From: CACZQA01 sp050943615
Lineage (GTDB): Bacteria; Actinomycetota; Coriobacteriia; Coriobacteriales; QAMH01
Direction of reading: 5' to 3'
Assembly (NCBI GenBank): GCA_050943615.1
Contig: JBMNPN010000127.1
Location: 1-5,481, forward strand
Length of the DNA stretch: 5,481 nt
Position 1 is the stretch's first letter, and the number at the start of each line of letters is the position of its first letter. The notes under the pieces were generated by a model, which was not told where the DNA came from, did not search any database, and saw nothing but the letters and a program-made list of their open reading frames with translations. Shown piece by piece: positions 1-5,481 of the stretch. Made by a program: the position numbers and the translations under genes.

Positions 1-671
1 GTCTGGCTGCTGTTGTCGGAAGGATCGAGGTAGAGCAGCGAATCGTTGTTGTTGTCGGTGGTGTCTTCGGTGAGCCAGGTCGTGCTGAGCGAGTCGATAG
101 AAGATTCCGCGGCAGAGTCGCTGTTTACCAGCGAGGAGAGCATGTCGAAGGTCTGCGCAATGGGGTTGGAGCCACTGCTCACCGTGGTGCTCAGCTCATC
201 GCCGCCCCCGTTGTCGATATCGCGAACGTCCGCCTTGTCGTTGTCGTTGTCCTCGACGCCGATGAAACCTGCGCCGCTGCTTTCTGTTGGCGTGCTGTTC
301 TTGGTGGTGTCCGTGCTCTTATCGGAAGACGAGCTATTGTCTTTGGCGGCCTCGTCTGCGGTGCTTTCCCCTGCACTGCTCGAGTCTGCGCTGCTGCCGG
401 TCTTGTCGTCCGACGATGCGTCCGAGCTGGTGTCGGTCGAATCGATTTCTTCAGTTGCATCAGCGCTGGAGGCTGACTCGTCGGTCGTCTCGGCTGTCCC
501 AGATGACGATACCGCAGATGACGACGCTGCAGATGACGAGCTCGCCATCAGCTCCGCCAACGCGTTCGTCGGCATCAGCGATACCACGAGCGCCAAAGTC
601 GATGCAAATGCGAGTGCGGTCTTCCCGAACCGCTTCCAGTTCTTGCGTTTCGCAGATCTCTTCGTGTCCAT
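1..671 (-). CDS. Secreted Ser/Asp/Thr-rich surface protein, N-terminal part (runs off left edge)
   Basis: Read on the minus strand from ATG 671-669, this frame stays open for 223 codons to the window edge, so the C-terminus is missing. Residues 1-39 form a long Sec-type signal peptide: a basic n-region (MDTKRSAKRKNWKRFGK), a hydrophobic core at about 18-33, and a signal-peptidase site NALA|E after residue 39. The mature part from about residue 43 to 133 is low-complexity and acidic, made mostly of Ser, Asp, Ala, Thr and Glu, and is probably a disordered stalk or linker. An Asp/Asn-rich stretch follows, with D141, D143, D145 and D148 spaced somewhat like a calcium-binding loop, and then a less biased segment. 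A GGGGAG Shine-Dalgarno at 680-675 fixes the start. The protein is expected outside the membrane, possibly wall-attached, but any anchor or binding domain lies beyond the window. The family is not recognised. Signal peptide, RBS and open frame make the gene itself secure; the opposite-strand open frame at 46-714 has the bias of an antisense shadow. Confidence 0.87.
   Translation of the reverse strand, partial: MDTKRSAKRKNWKRFGKTALAFASTLALVVSLMPTNALAELMASSSSAASSSAVSSSGTAETTDESASSADATEEIDSTDTSSDASSDDKTGSSADSSSAGESTADEAAKDNSSSSDKSTDTTKNSTPTESSGAGFIGVEDNDNDKADVRDIDNGGGDELSTTVSSGSNPIAQTFDMLSSLVNSDSAAESSIDSLSTTWLTEDTTDNNNDSLLYLDPSDNSSQ
500..544. repeat. Three-copy 15-bp tandem repeat inside the secreted protein gene
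   Basis: CAGATGACGA recurs at 500, 515 and 530, giving a strict 15-bp period. The four or five bases between copies vary. On the coding (minus) strand each unit is five codons and encodes Ser-rich blocks in the region SSSSAASSSAVSSSG just after the signal peptide. Because the period is a multiple of three, copy-number change would alter stalk length without a frameshift. Confidence 0.8.
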
Positions 672-674
672 GTT

Positions 675-680
675 CTCCCC
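675..680 (-). promoter_or_regulatory. Ribosome binding site of the secreted protein gene
   Basis: On the minus strand GGGGAG lies three bases before ATG 671-669, within the context GGGGAGAACATG. It supports this ATG, which is also the only start that places a full signal peptide at the N-terminus. The in-frame sequence upstream meets a stop codon (TAA in minus orientation) near 747-749, without another well-placed start. Confidence 0.7.
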
Positions 681-1000
681 ACCAATACGGCTTTGCCAGA
701 CGGCAACCCGGTGATTGCCTCTCTGGCTCGATCTCGAACGTGCTTGTTAAATTGTTGCGAAGTACCCCCCGATTGCGCCTTTTCACCATGAAGTGACTGA
801 GCACAAAGCAGATGATCTCCCCGCTGTGAGTTTATGCCAGGAGCTTCTGATTAGCTACAGGTGTATGCATTTATTCTCGAATACAACACGTATTTTTACC
901 TGCATCTAGGGCAAGACTTTCGCCGTCTTCATTCCCCAATATGGCCCGAAGATCCGAGCATCCAGTTGAAAACTATTATCATTGGACCTGGAAAAATACT

Positions 1001-1011
1001 GGGGGAGGGGG
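1001..1011 (+). promoter_or_regulatory. Ribosome binding site that sets the zinc-ribbon gene start
   Basis: The purine run GGGGGAGGGGG ends seven bases before ATG 1019-1021. It favours this start over the in-frame ATG at 941, which would add 26 residues that do not resemble the family and would place this Shine-Dalgarno inside the coding region as a Gly-rich stretch. Confidence 0.8.
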
Positions 1012-1018
1012 AAATCCA

Positions 1019-1840
1019 ATGCCACTTTACTGTTCCAAGTGCGGAACGAAGCTGCCCGAGAACGCGAAGTTCTGCATGAAGTGCGGCAGCCCGGTCAAAC
1101 GCGCCGCCGAGCCAAGCTGCGACGATGTCAACGCCCACGGTGCGGCAGCGGTGGGGAAGAAGGTCGGCTGGTTTGCCGCCCATAAGGTGGCCCTCATCTC
1201 GGCGGCTGTCACGGTCGTGGTAGCAGGCGCCGTGGCAATCGGGGGCTACGCGATCGTCTCGAGCAACTCCGGGGCCGGAGATTCCGGCCAGCAGGCCGCA
1301 TCGACATCTCAGTCGGCATCGAGCTCCCAAGAGAGCACTTCCAGTGAGAGTACGCAGCAGCAAAGCACTTCTGATAAGGCAACGCAGCAGAAAAGCCCGT
1401 CGAAAAAGGAGATTTACCAGAAGAAGGTCGCCGCGGCAAAGAAGAGCGGCGCGACCGTGTACGAGGGCACACTGCGCGTGATGAAGAACGGCGAGCTGCT
1501 GGACTTCCAGGTAGCGCACGGAGAGATTGAGAAGAGCTCGGCGCAGGCTGGCAAGAAGATAATCGCCCAGACGGGAATGAAACGCATTCTGATAGTCCTG
1601 GTGCTCGACAAGAAGACTACGGTTACCGCCGAAGAAAATGGGACCGGCTATGCAGTAAAGGAAAAGATGCGCGATATTGTTATTGACACCGAAGAGTCGC
1701 CCTGGAAATCATACGCGGGCAAACGGGTCGCTGTTAAAGCCAAGGCCTCTGAGGGCGTTTTTCCCAGTGAAATAAGTCCCCTTGGGATGGCACCATTATT
1801 TAACCTTACCGTGGCAGATAATCTTGTAGCGTCGTACTGA
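1019..1840 (+). CDS. Zinc-ribbon, single-span membrane protein with extracytoplasmic C-terminal domain
   Basis: This is a complete 273-residue protein. Residues 4-25 form a zinc ribbon, YCSKCGTK...FCMKCGSP, with two CxxC knuckles (C5, C8, C19, C22) expected to bind one zinc ion. A basic stretch (GKKVGWFAAHK) leads into one hydrophobic helix at about 57-80. By the positive-inside rule the ribbon is cytoplasmic and the rest lies outside. Residues 81 to about 128 are a Ser/Gln/Thr-rich stalk, followed by a Lys-rich segment and a soluble, probably beta-rich domain from about 143 to the end. Proteins with this zinc-ribbon/TM/stalk plan are common in Gram-positive bacteria and are mostly annotated only as zinc-ribbon domain-containing. 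The ligand of the outer domain is unknown and I recognise no catalytic motif in it. The start is set by a strong Shine-Dalgarno at 1001-1011. The gene is followed after four bases by an 81-bp hairpin repeat array, which may lie in its 3' UTR. Coding status is secure; function is not known. Confidence 0.9.
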   Translation: MPLYCSKCGTKLPENAKFCMKCGSPVKRAAEPSCDDVNAHGAAAVGKKVGWFAAHKVALISAAVTVVVAGAVAIGGYAIVSSNSGAGDSGQQAASTSQSASSSQESTSSESTQQQSTSDKATQQKSPSKKEIYQKKVAAAKKSGATVYEGTLRVMKNGELLDFQVAHGEIEKSSAQAGKKIIAQTGMKRILIVLVLDKKTTVTAEENGTGYAVKEKMRDIVIDTEESPWKSYAGKRVAVKAKASEGVFPSEISPLGMAPLFNLTVADNLVASY

Positions 1841-1887
1841 GGATGCGCGGACCACGGCCGCCCGCCGTCCCGCGCAAAGCCACGAGC

Positions 1888-1913
1888 CATCTGACCAACC
1901 GAGCGGTCAGATG
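1888..1913. repeat. Inverted repeat of unit 1
   Basis: The arms CATCTGACC and GGTCAGATG flank the loop AACCGAGC. The nine arm pairs are all Watson-Crick. The bases just outside the arms (C and C) do not pair, so the stem is sharply bounded. Confidence 0.9.
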
Positions 1914-1968
1914 CCGCAATACGTTGCGCGGACCACGGCCGCCCGCCGCTTCGCGCAAAGCCACGAGC

Positions 1969-1994
1969 CATCTGACCAACCGAGCGGTCAGATG
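1969..1994. repeat. Inverted repeat of unit 2
   Basis: Arms and loop (AACCGAGC) are identical to those of unit 1. It lies exactly 81 bases downstream of the first hairpin. Confidence 0.9.
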
Positions 1995-2049
1995 CCGCAA
2001 TACGTTGCTCGGATTACGCGCGCCCGCCGTCCCGCGCAAAGCCACGAGC

Positions 2050-2075
2050 CATCTGACCAAGTTCGCGGTCAGATG
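2050..2075. repeat. Inverted repeat of unit 3 with a changed loop
   Basis: Both 9-base arms are unchanged, while the loop is AAGTTCGC instead of AACCGAGC. Changes confined to the loop are consistent with the stem being the maintained element, although three copies are too few to prove selection. Confidence 0.9.
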
Positions 2076-2096
2076 CCGCAATACGTTGCGCGGACC

Positions 2097-2217
2097 CCGT
2101 GGGAACCGGGGATGTGCCCCGCCACTTGCGTTGCGTATCTGGTATCGTTCAGAGCAGCATCACAAGTACGCGATGGGCGTATCAATACATCAAGTTATGG
2201 CAATCTTCAGGGGAGAG
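2097..2217. other. Spacer between the repeat array and the helicase gene
   Basis: This segment should hold any leader or promoter specific to the helicase. A short weak hairpin, CCCCG-TGGGAAC-CGGGG, spans 2095-2111 and overlaps the end of the partial repeat. TTGCGT occurs at 2126 and 2131, but no -10-like hexamer stands at proper spacing. No terminator with a T-run was found, so read-through from the zinc-ribbon gene is possible. Confidence 0.5.
2209..2215 (+). promoter_or_regulatory. Probable ribosome binding site of the helicase gene (start ambiguous)
   Basis: AGGGGAG is the only Shine-Dalgarno-like run near the gene start. It stands two bases before ATG 2218 (four if only AGGGG pairs) and eleven before ATG 2227. 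Both spacings are off the optimum. The in-frame ATGs at 2197 and 2173 lack any Shine-Dalgarno. Confidence 0.5.
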
Positions 2218-5200
2218 ATGGTTGACATGTTTGCGCACGAAGCGACAGCCGAGAAGCACAAGAGCGACATTCTCAACGCGTGGATAATGGTCGAGCGCCT
2301 GTCCGAGGGCGACATCAAGACCAGCGACAGCAAGCTCCTCACCTTCAAAGACTTGGTGGACGAGGACTACCACGGCCTTTTCAGTTCCGATCCCGTCAGA
2401 GAGAAGTGTGGGAACTCGGATAAAGGCGGGCTCGTCGTCTATTTTGGGATCTTCAAGTTCGACAAGGTGATCGACCTTATTCGAAAGCGGTACAACCTCA
2501 AGTCGGTCGACGAGGATATCCAGACGGGGAAGAAGTTCCGCGTCGCGCTGTACTTTGACAGAAGCCTCAAGCTCCAAAGCGACAAGACATTCGTCTCAGA
2601 AAGCTCGTTTATCTTGAAGAACGGGGGCAACGCTCCGAGCGAAAAGGAATTCAGGGACTACGAAGACCAGCTGAAAAAGGAGCTTGACCAGGGATTCGAG
2701 GGAGCCGAGAACGACAAGGACAAGTTCAACGAGGCCATCAGGAAGCTGATCGAGAAACTGAACGAAGAGACCGAGAACCTGTCCGACGACTTCAAGATCA
2801 CCTCGGATAACTGCTACATGCAGCCAGTCGGAAACCTCGATATCGAGGCGACCAACCTGCACTCGTTTTTCTGCGAGGACCTTGAGAAGGCAAAGAAGAT
2901 CGACGATTCCGAGAACCTGCGCCTCTACCTGTTCGGGGGACGCCAGGGCAACAGGAAGAACCTGGACAGCAAGTCGGATTCGCAGAACTTCAATCCCGGC
3001 GTCTTTGAGGAAATACTCTCGCCTGAGAACTACCCTCTGGGGAGGTTTCCGAGCAAGACAGAATACGCCCTGTCTCTCATGCAGCAGGTGGCGGTGAACC
3101 TTGCTACCGGGTATGACAACCAGCAGATCCGGAGTGTCAACGGGCCGCCGGGCACTGGCAAGACCACGCTGCTGAAGGACATCTTCGCCGACCTGGTGGT
3201 CGATCAGGCCTATGAAATGTCCCGGCTCTCGAACCCGAAAATACAGGGAACGGAAAAGTACTACAAAGACGTGAAGATCGGCGCCGTGCCCACGGCCATC
3301 GCCGACAACGGGATCGTCGTGGCGAGTTCGAACAACGGGGCCGTCAAGAACATCGTCGACGAGCTCCCGCTGAAAAGCGGCATCGACGAGGACCTCATCG
3401 ACGAGCTGGAGAAGGCGGACTACTTCTACGACATCGCGAACTCTCCTGCCACCGACGACGGCGATAAAGAGCCGGGGCAGGAGGGCAAGGACCGCCAAGC
3501 GGACAAGGCGGGCGACGCCGAGCGCTACTGGGGCCTCTTCTCGATGGAGGGCGGCAGCTCCGCCAACATGTCCAAGTTGATTGGCAATGTGAAGCGCGTG
3601 TACGACGAGCTGACGGAAGGGGAGAACATTCCCCCTGCGGACGTCTACAAGAAGTTCGCTGCCCAGTACCGGGAAGTGGCAAAGAAACGGGACGCGGCCA
3701 AACAGTGGGCGGAGAAGCTCTCGAACTATCACAGCCCCGAGTATTACGACAGGGAATATGAAGAGCTGAGCGAAAAGCTGGAAGCGGCAAAGGCGGAACA
3801 GGACGACAAGAAAAACGCTCTCATGCAGGAGTTCAAAAGATACGAGGCCTCCTGCAAGCAGTCGCTTGCGCAAATAGCCCAGCAGCTCGAGGGCGAAAAG
3901 CAGAGGGAGCGCTCGCTTTTATCGGACCTCGAGAGGAACACGGCGCTGTTGGATGCGGCAAAGTCCAGCAAGCCGGGGCTGCTCGCCGGCCGCGAAAAGA
4001 AACGGCGCTACGAATCGGATATCGCGGAAATCCGAGAAAAGCTCCTGCAGATCAATTCTCAGGTGGATGCATGCAAACGCCAGCAGAAGGAAATCGCCGG
4101 CAAGGAGAAGACGCTCAATGGAGATCTGCGGATCGCCAGGGAGGCAACGCAGCGCCGGATAGACCAGGAACAGAGCAGGGTATCGCGCATCGAGAGGCAG
4201 ATGCGCCAGACAAAGCAGCAGGCCGAAGAGGCGCAAAGGACTCTCGATGCATTTCAGGAGTCTGGCGTGACCCCGCTCGACATGAGCCTGCCCTACGACG
4301 AGCTCCAGCTATCCAACCCCTGGTTTTCCGAGGAGTACCGCATCGCCCAATCGCGCTTGTTCATCAGCGCGCTCCAGGTGCGCAAGCGCTTCCTCTATGA
4401 CAACAGGAAGAACATCAAGGCCGCTCTGAATATCTGGAACTTCAGCTCGAAATATGTGGACAGAACGGAACTCATCAGCATGGCGTTCGACTGGATCAAC
4501 CTGGTCGTGCCCGTCATCAGCTCCACATTCGCAAGCTTTGGGCGGATGTGCAAGTACCTCGGATCGAACTCCCTCGGGCATCTGTTCATCGACGAGGCTG
4601 GGCAGGCGCTCCCCCAAGCCGGCGTCGGCGCGATCTTCAGGAGCAGGCACGTGATGGCGGTGGGAGATCCTTCCCAGATCAAGCCGGTCCTCACGCTCGA
4701 CTCGGTCGTGCTCGGCACGCTCGCCACTGCGTACGGGGTGGGCGAGAAGTACCTGTCGGATTCCGCATCGGTCCAGACGCTGGTGGACGCCGCAAGCCAG
4801 TACGGGTTCTACCGCGAACAGGACAAATCCGATGAATCCTGGATCGGGATCCCGCTCTGGGTCCATCGACGCTGCAAGGACCCGATGTTCAACATCTCGA
4901 ACCGCATCTCCTATGGCGGTCTCATGGTCCAGGGGAACCCCGGAGACGGCAAGGTCGGATGGTACGACATCACCGGCAGCGCCCAGAACAAGTACGTGAA
5001 GGAGCAGGGCGAGTTCCTCAAGCAGGCGCTCCTGAAGATGGGAGAGGAAAACGAGGAGATTTTCGACAAGAGCAAGAAGGACGTCGTGTACGTCATCTCG
5101 CCTTTTGCCCATGTCGCGCGCGAGCTCTCCAAACAGCTCGGCAAGATAAAGTTCACGCGCAGAGAGCACAACAAGGTCACGAACGTCGGGACCATCCACA

Positions 5201-5481
5201 CGTTCCAGGGCAAGGAGGCCCCGATCGTGTTTCTGGTTCTCGGCGCCGACTCGTCCAGCAAGGGCGCGGCCCAATGGGCGGTCGGCGAGGCCAACATGAT
5301 GAACGTCGCCGCGACGCGCGCCAAAAAGGAGTTCTACATCATCGGCGACAAGAAGCTGTACAAGAGCCTCGACAGCGACGTCGTGAGAGGGACCCTGAGC
5401 GTCATCGGCGAGTACAGAAAAGACCATCCGGACCTCGTCAGAGAGGATCCAGACGAGTTCATCGACAAGCAGGAAGAGGCC
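2218..5481 (+). CDS. Large UPF1/DNA2-like superfamily 1 helicase with coiled-coil insertion (3' end outside window)
   Basis: The frame is open for 1,088 codons to the right edge, so the C-terminus is missing. Residues 1 to about 290 form an N-terminal region without a motif I can name. The helicase core follows: motif I (Walker A) GPPGTGKTT at 309-317; motif Ia IVVASSNNGAVKNIV at 366-380; motif II (Walker B) IDEAGQA around D792-E793; motif III GDPSQIKPV at 816-824; a motif-IV-region stretch WVHRRCKDPMFNISN from 881; motif V VGTIHTFQGKEA at 990-1001; and motif VI NVAATRAKK at 1029-1037 with arginine-finger candidate R1034. DEAGQ and GDPxQ are typical of UPF1-like SF1 ATPases that unwind or translocate on RNA or DNA. 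Residues about 482-680 are Lys/Glu/Gln/Arg-rich heptad-like sequence, predicted as a long coiled coil splitting the first RecA-like domain between Ia and II. A charged linker at about 408-437 is probably disordered. The protein looks cytoplasmic, with no signal or TM segment. All catalytic motifs appear intact, so it should be an active ATPase. Possible roles are repair, RNA handling or phage defence; some defence systems use COG1112-type helicases, but no partner gene is visible. Start 2218 was chosen for its closeness to AGGGGAG; 2227 or 2197 are possible. Confidence 0.94.
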   Translation, partial: MVDMFAHEATAEKHKSDILNAWIMVERLSEGDIKTSDSKLLTFKDLVDEDYHGLFSSDPVREKCGNSDKGGLVVYFGIFKFDKVIDLIRKRYNLKSVDEDIQTGKKFRVALYFDRSLKLQSDKTFVSESSFILKNGGNAPSEKEFRDYEDQLKKELDQGFEGAENDKDKFNEAIRKLIEKLNEETENLSDDFKITSDNCYMQPVGNLDIEATNLHSFFCEDLEKAKKIDDSENLRLYLFGGRQGNRKNLDSKSDSQNFNPGVFEEILSPENYPLGRFPSKTEYALSLMQQVAVNLATGYDNQQIRSVNGPPGTGKTTLLKDIFADLVVDQAYEMSRLSNPKIQGTEKYYKDVKIGAVPTAIADNGIVVASSNNGAVKNIVDELPLKSGIDEDLIDELEKADYFYDIANSPATDDGDKEPGQEGKDRQADKAGDAERYWGLFSMEGGSSANMSKLIGNVKRVYDELTEGENIPPADVYKKFAAQYREVAKKRDAAKQWAEKLSNYHSPEYYDREYEELSEKLEAAKAEQDDKKNALMQEFKRYEASCKQSLAQIAQQLEGEKQRERSLLSDLERNTALLDAAKSSKPGLLAGREKKRRYESDIAEIREKLLQINSQVDACKRQQKEIAGKEKTLNGDLRIAREATQRRIDQEQSRVSRIERQMRQTKQQAEEAQRTLDAFQESGVTPLDMSLPYDELQLSNPWFSEEYRIAQSRLFISALQVRKRFLYDNRKNIKAALNIWNFSSKYVDRTELISMAFDWINLVVPVISSTFASFGRMCKYLGSNSLGHLFIDEAGQALPQAGVGAIFRSRHVMAVGDPSQIKPVLTLDSVVLGTLATAYGVGEKYLSDSASVQTLVDAASQYGFYREQDKSDESWIGIPLWVHRRCKDPMFNISNRISYGGLMVQGNPGDGKVGWYDITGSAQNKYVKEQGEFLKQALLKMGEENEEIFDKSKKDVVYVISPFAHVARELSKQLGKIKFTRREHNKVTNVGTIHTFQGKEAPIVFLVLGADSSSKGAAQWAVGEANMMNVAATRAKKEFYIIGDKKLYKSLDSDVVRGTLSVIGEYRKDHPDLVREDPDEFIDKQEEA

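Larger units (their letters stand above)
672..1018. other. Divergent intergenic region, 347 bp
   Basis: This stretch separates the minus-strand secreted-protein gene from the plus-strand zinc-ribbon gene, so control elements for both should lie here. From about 841 to 1000 it is clearly richer in A and T than its surroundings. I found a TTGAAA at 966-971 and a TATTAT at 974-979, but they are not spaced as a sigma-70-type pair, and no other convincing promoter, operator, riboswitch, tRNA or terminator was seen on either strand. Short open frames here lack ribosome binding sites and protein-like composition. Confidence 0.6.
1845..2096. repeat. Tandem array of three 81-bp hairpin-bearing units plus a 9-bp partial unit
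   Basis: Full units lie at 1845-1925, 1926-2006 and 2007-2087, and 2088-2096 repeats the first nine bases of a unit. By eye, units 1 and 2 differ at three adjacent positions (offsets 24-26). Units 1 and 3 differ at nine positions: five near the unit start and four clustered in the hairpin loop. Offsets 27-52 and 61-81 are identical in all three. Each unit contains CATCTGACC, 8 bases, then GGTCAGATG, a perfect 9-bp inverted repeat. Units abut with no spacer, so this is not a CRISPR array, and no T-run follows the hairpins, so they are not canonical intrinsic terminators. The array begins four bases after the zinc-ribbon stop codon. Plausible roles are transcript 3'-end stabilisation, attenuation, a dimeric protein-binding site, or a REP-like intergenic repeat; the sequence does not decide between them. 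The period equals 27 codons and leaves open frames on both strands, but no ribosome binding site supports translation. Confidence 0.97.

Noticed and set aside
46..714. Plus-strand 222-residue open frame rich in Ser, Leu and Val
   Set aside because: It is the antisense shadow of the secreted-protein gene. The minus frame has a signal peptide and a Shine-Dalgarno and the plus frame has neither.
966..979. TTGAAA and TATTAT as a promoter for the zinc-ribbon gene
   Set aside because: Only two bases separate them, and neither has a partner hexamer at 16-18 bases.
941..1018. Earlier start of the zinc-ribbon gene at ATG 941
   Set aside because: It would add 26 residues, would turn the strong Shine-Dalgarno at 1001-1011 into coding sequence, and lacks its own ribosome binding site.
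1888..2075. Rho-independent terminators
   Set aside because: The hairpins are followed by CCGCAATACG rather than a T-run in plus orientation, and by GGCTCGTGGC in minus orientation. A non-canonical 3'-end role remains possible.
1845..2096. CRISPR array
   Set aside because: Units are contiguous 81-mers with no unique spacers, and the internal segments between hairpins are themselves repeated.
2095..2111. CCCCG/CGGGG hairpin as a terminator or leader element
   Set aside because: A five-pair stem in GC-rich sequence with no T-run and no second structure is expected by chance.
1806..2225. Open frames through the repeat array on both strands, encoding 27-residue repeats (for example MPQYVARTT... 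on plus)
   Set aside because: The 81-bp period is a multiple of three, so any stop-free unit gives a repeating open frame. No ribosome binding site is present, the minus frame overlaps the end of the zinc-ribbon gene, and the hairpin arms are conserved as DNA rather than at codon level.
2596..3873. Minus-strand 425-residue open frame, and a similar one at 4309-5427
   Set aside because: Both lie opposite the helicase gene, whose plus frame contains all SF1 motifs. Their Leu/Val/Arg-rich composition is what the reverse strand of a GC-rich gene gives.

Overview
The window is GC-rich bacterial DNA with three protein-coding genes, two of them cut by the window edges, and one striking non-coding element. 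The style of the two small genes suggests a Gram-positive actinobacterium, perhaps class Coriobacteriia. One has a long, basic Sec signal ending in ALA before a Ser/Asp/Thr-rich secreted domain. The other is a double-CxxC zinc-ribbon protein with one membrane span and a Ser/Gln-rich stalk. This placement is inferred from protein style and base composition only; no marker gene is present.

Layout. Positions 1-671 (minus strand) hold the N-terminal 223 codons of a secreted or surface protein that runs off the left edge. Positions 672-1018 are a divergent intergenic region, visibly A/T-richer from about 841, where promoters for both flanking genes should lie, although no convincing -35/-10 pair was found. 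Positions 1019-1840 (plus) encode a complete 273-residue membrane protein: zinc ribbon inside, one TM helix, then a stalk and a C-terminal domain outside. Four bases after its stop codon begins a tandem array of three 81-bp units (1845-2087) plus 9 bases of a fourth. Each unit carries the same perfect 9-bp inverted repeat around an 8-base loop, and the loop differs in the third unit. After a 121-bp spacer (2097-2217) with no clear promoter, a large plus-strand gene runs from about 2218 past the right edge.

The large gene (at least 1,088 codons) encodes a superfamily 1 helicase/ATPase of the UPF1/DNA2/NAM7-like type (COG1112-like). Helicase motifs I, Ia, II, III, V and VI are all recognisable. 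A coiled coil of about 200 residues is inserted between motifs Ia and II. Proteins of this broad class occur both in nucleic-acid metabolism and in anti-phage defence systems, but nothing visible here fixes the role and any partner gene would lie to the right of the window.

There is no evidence that the three genes act together. The left gene is divergent. The zinc-ribbon gene and the helicase point the same way but are separated by 377 bp filled largely by the hairpin array, which could end, attenuate or stabilise transcripts between them. No tRNA, rRNA, transposase, integrase or CRISPR array was seen.
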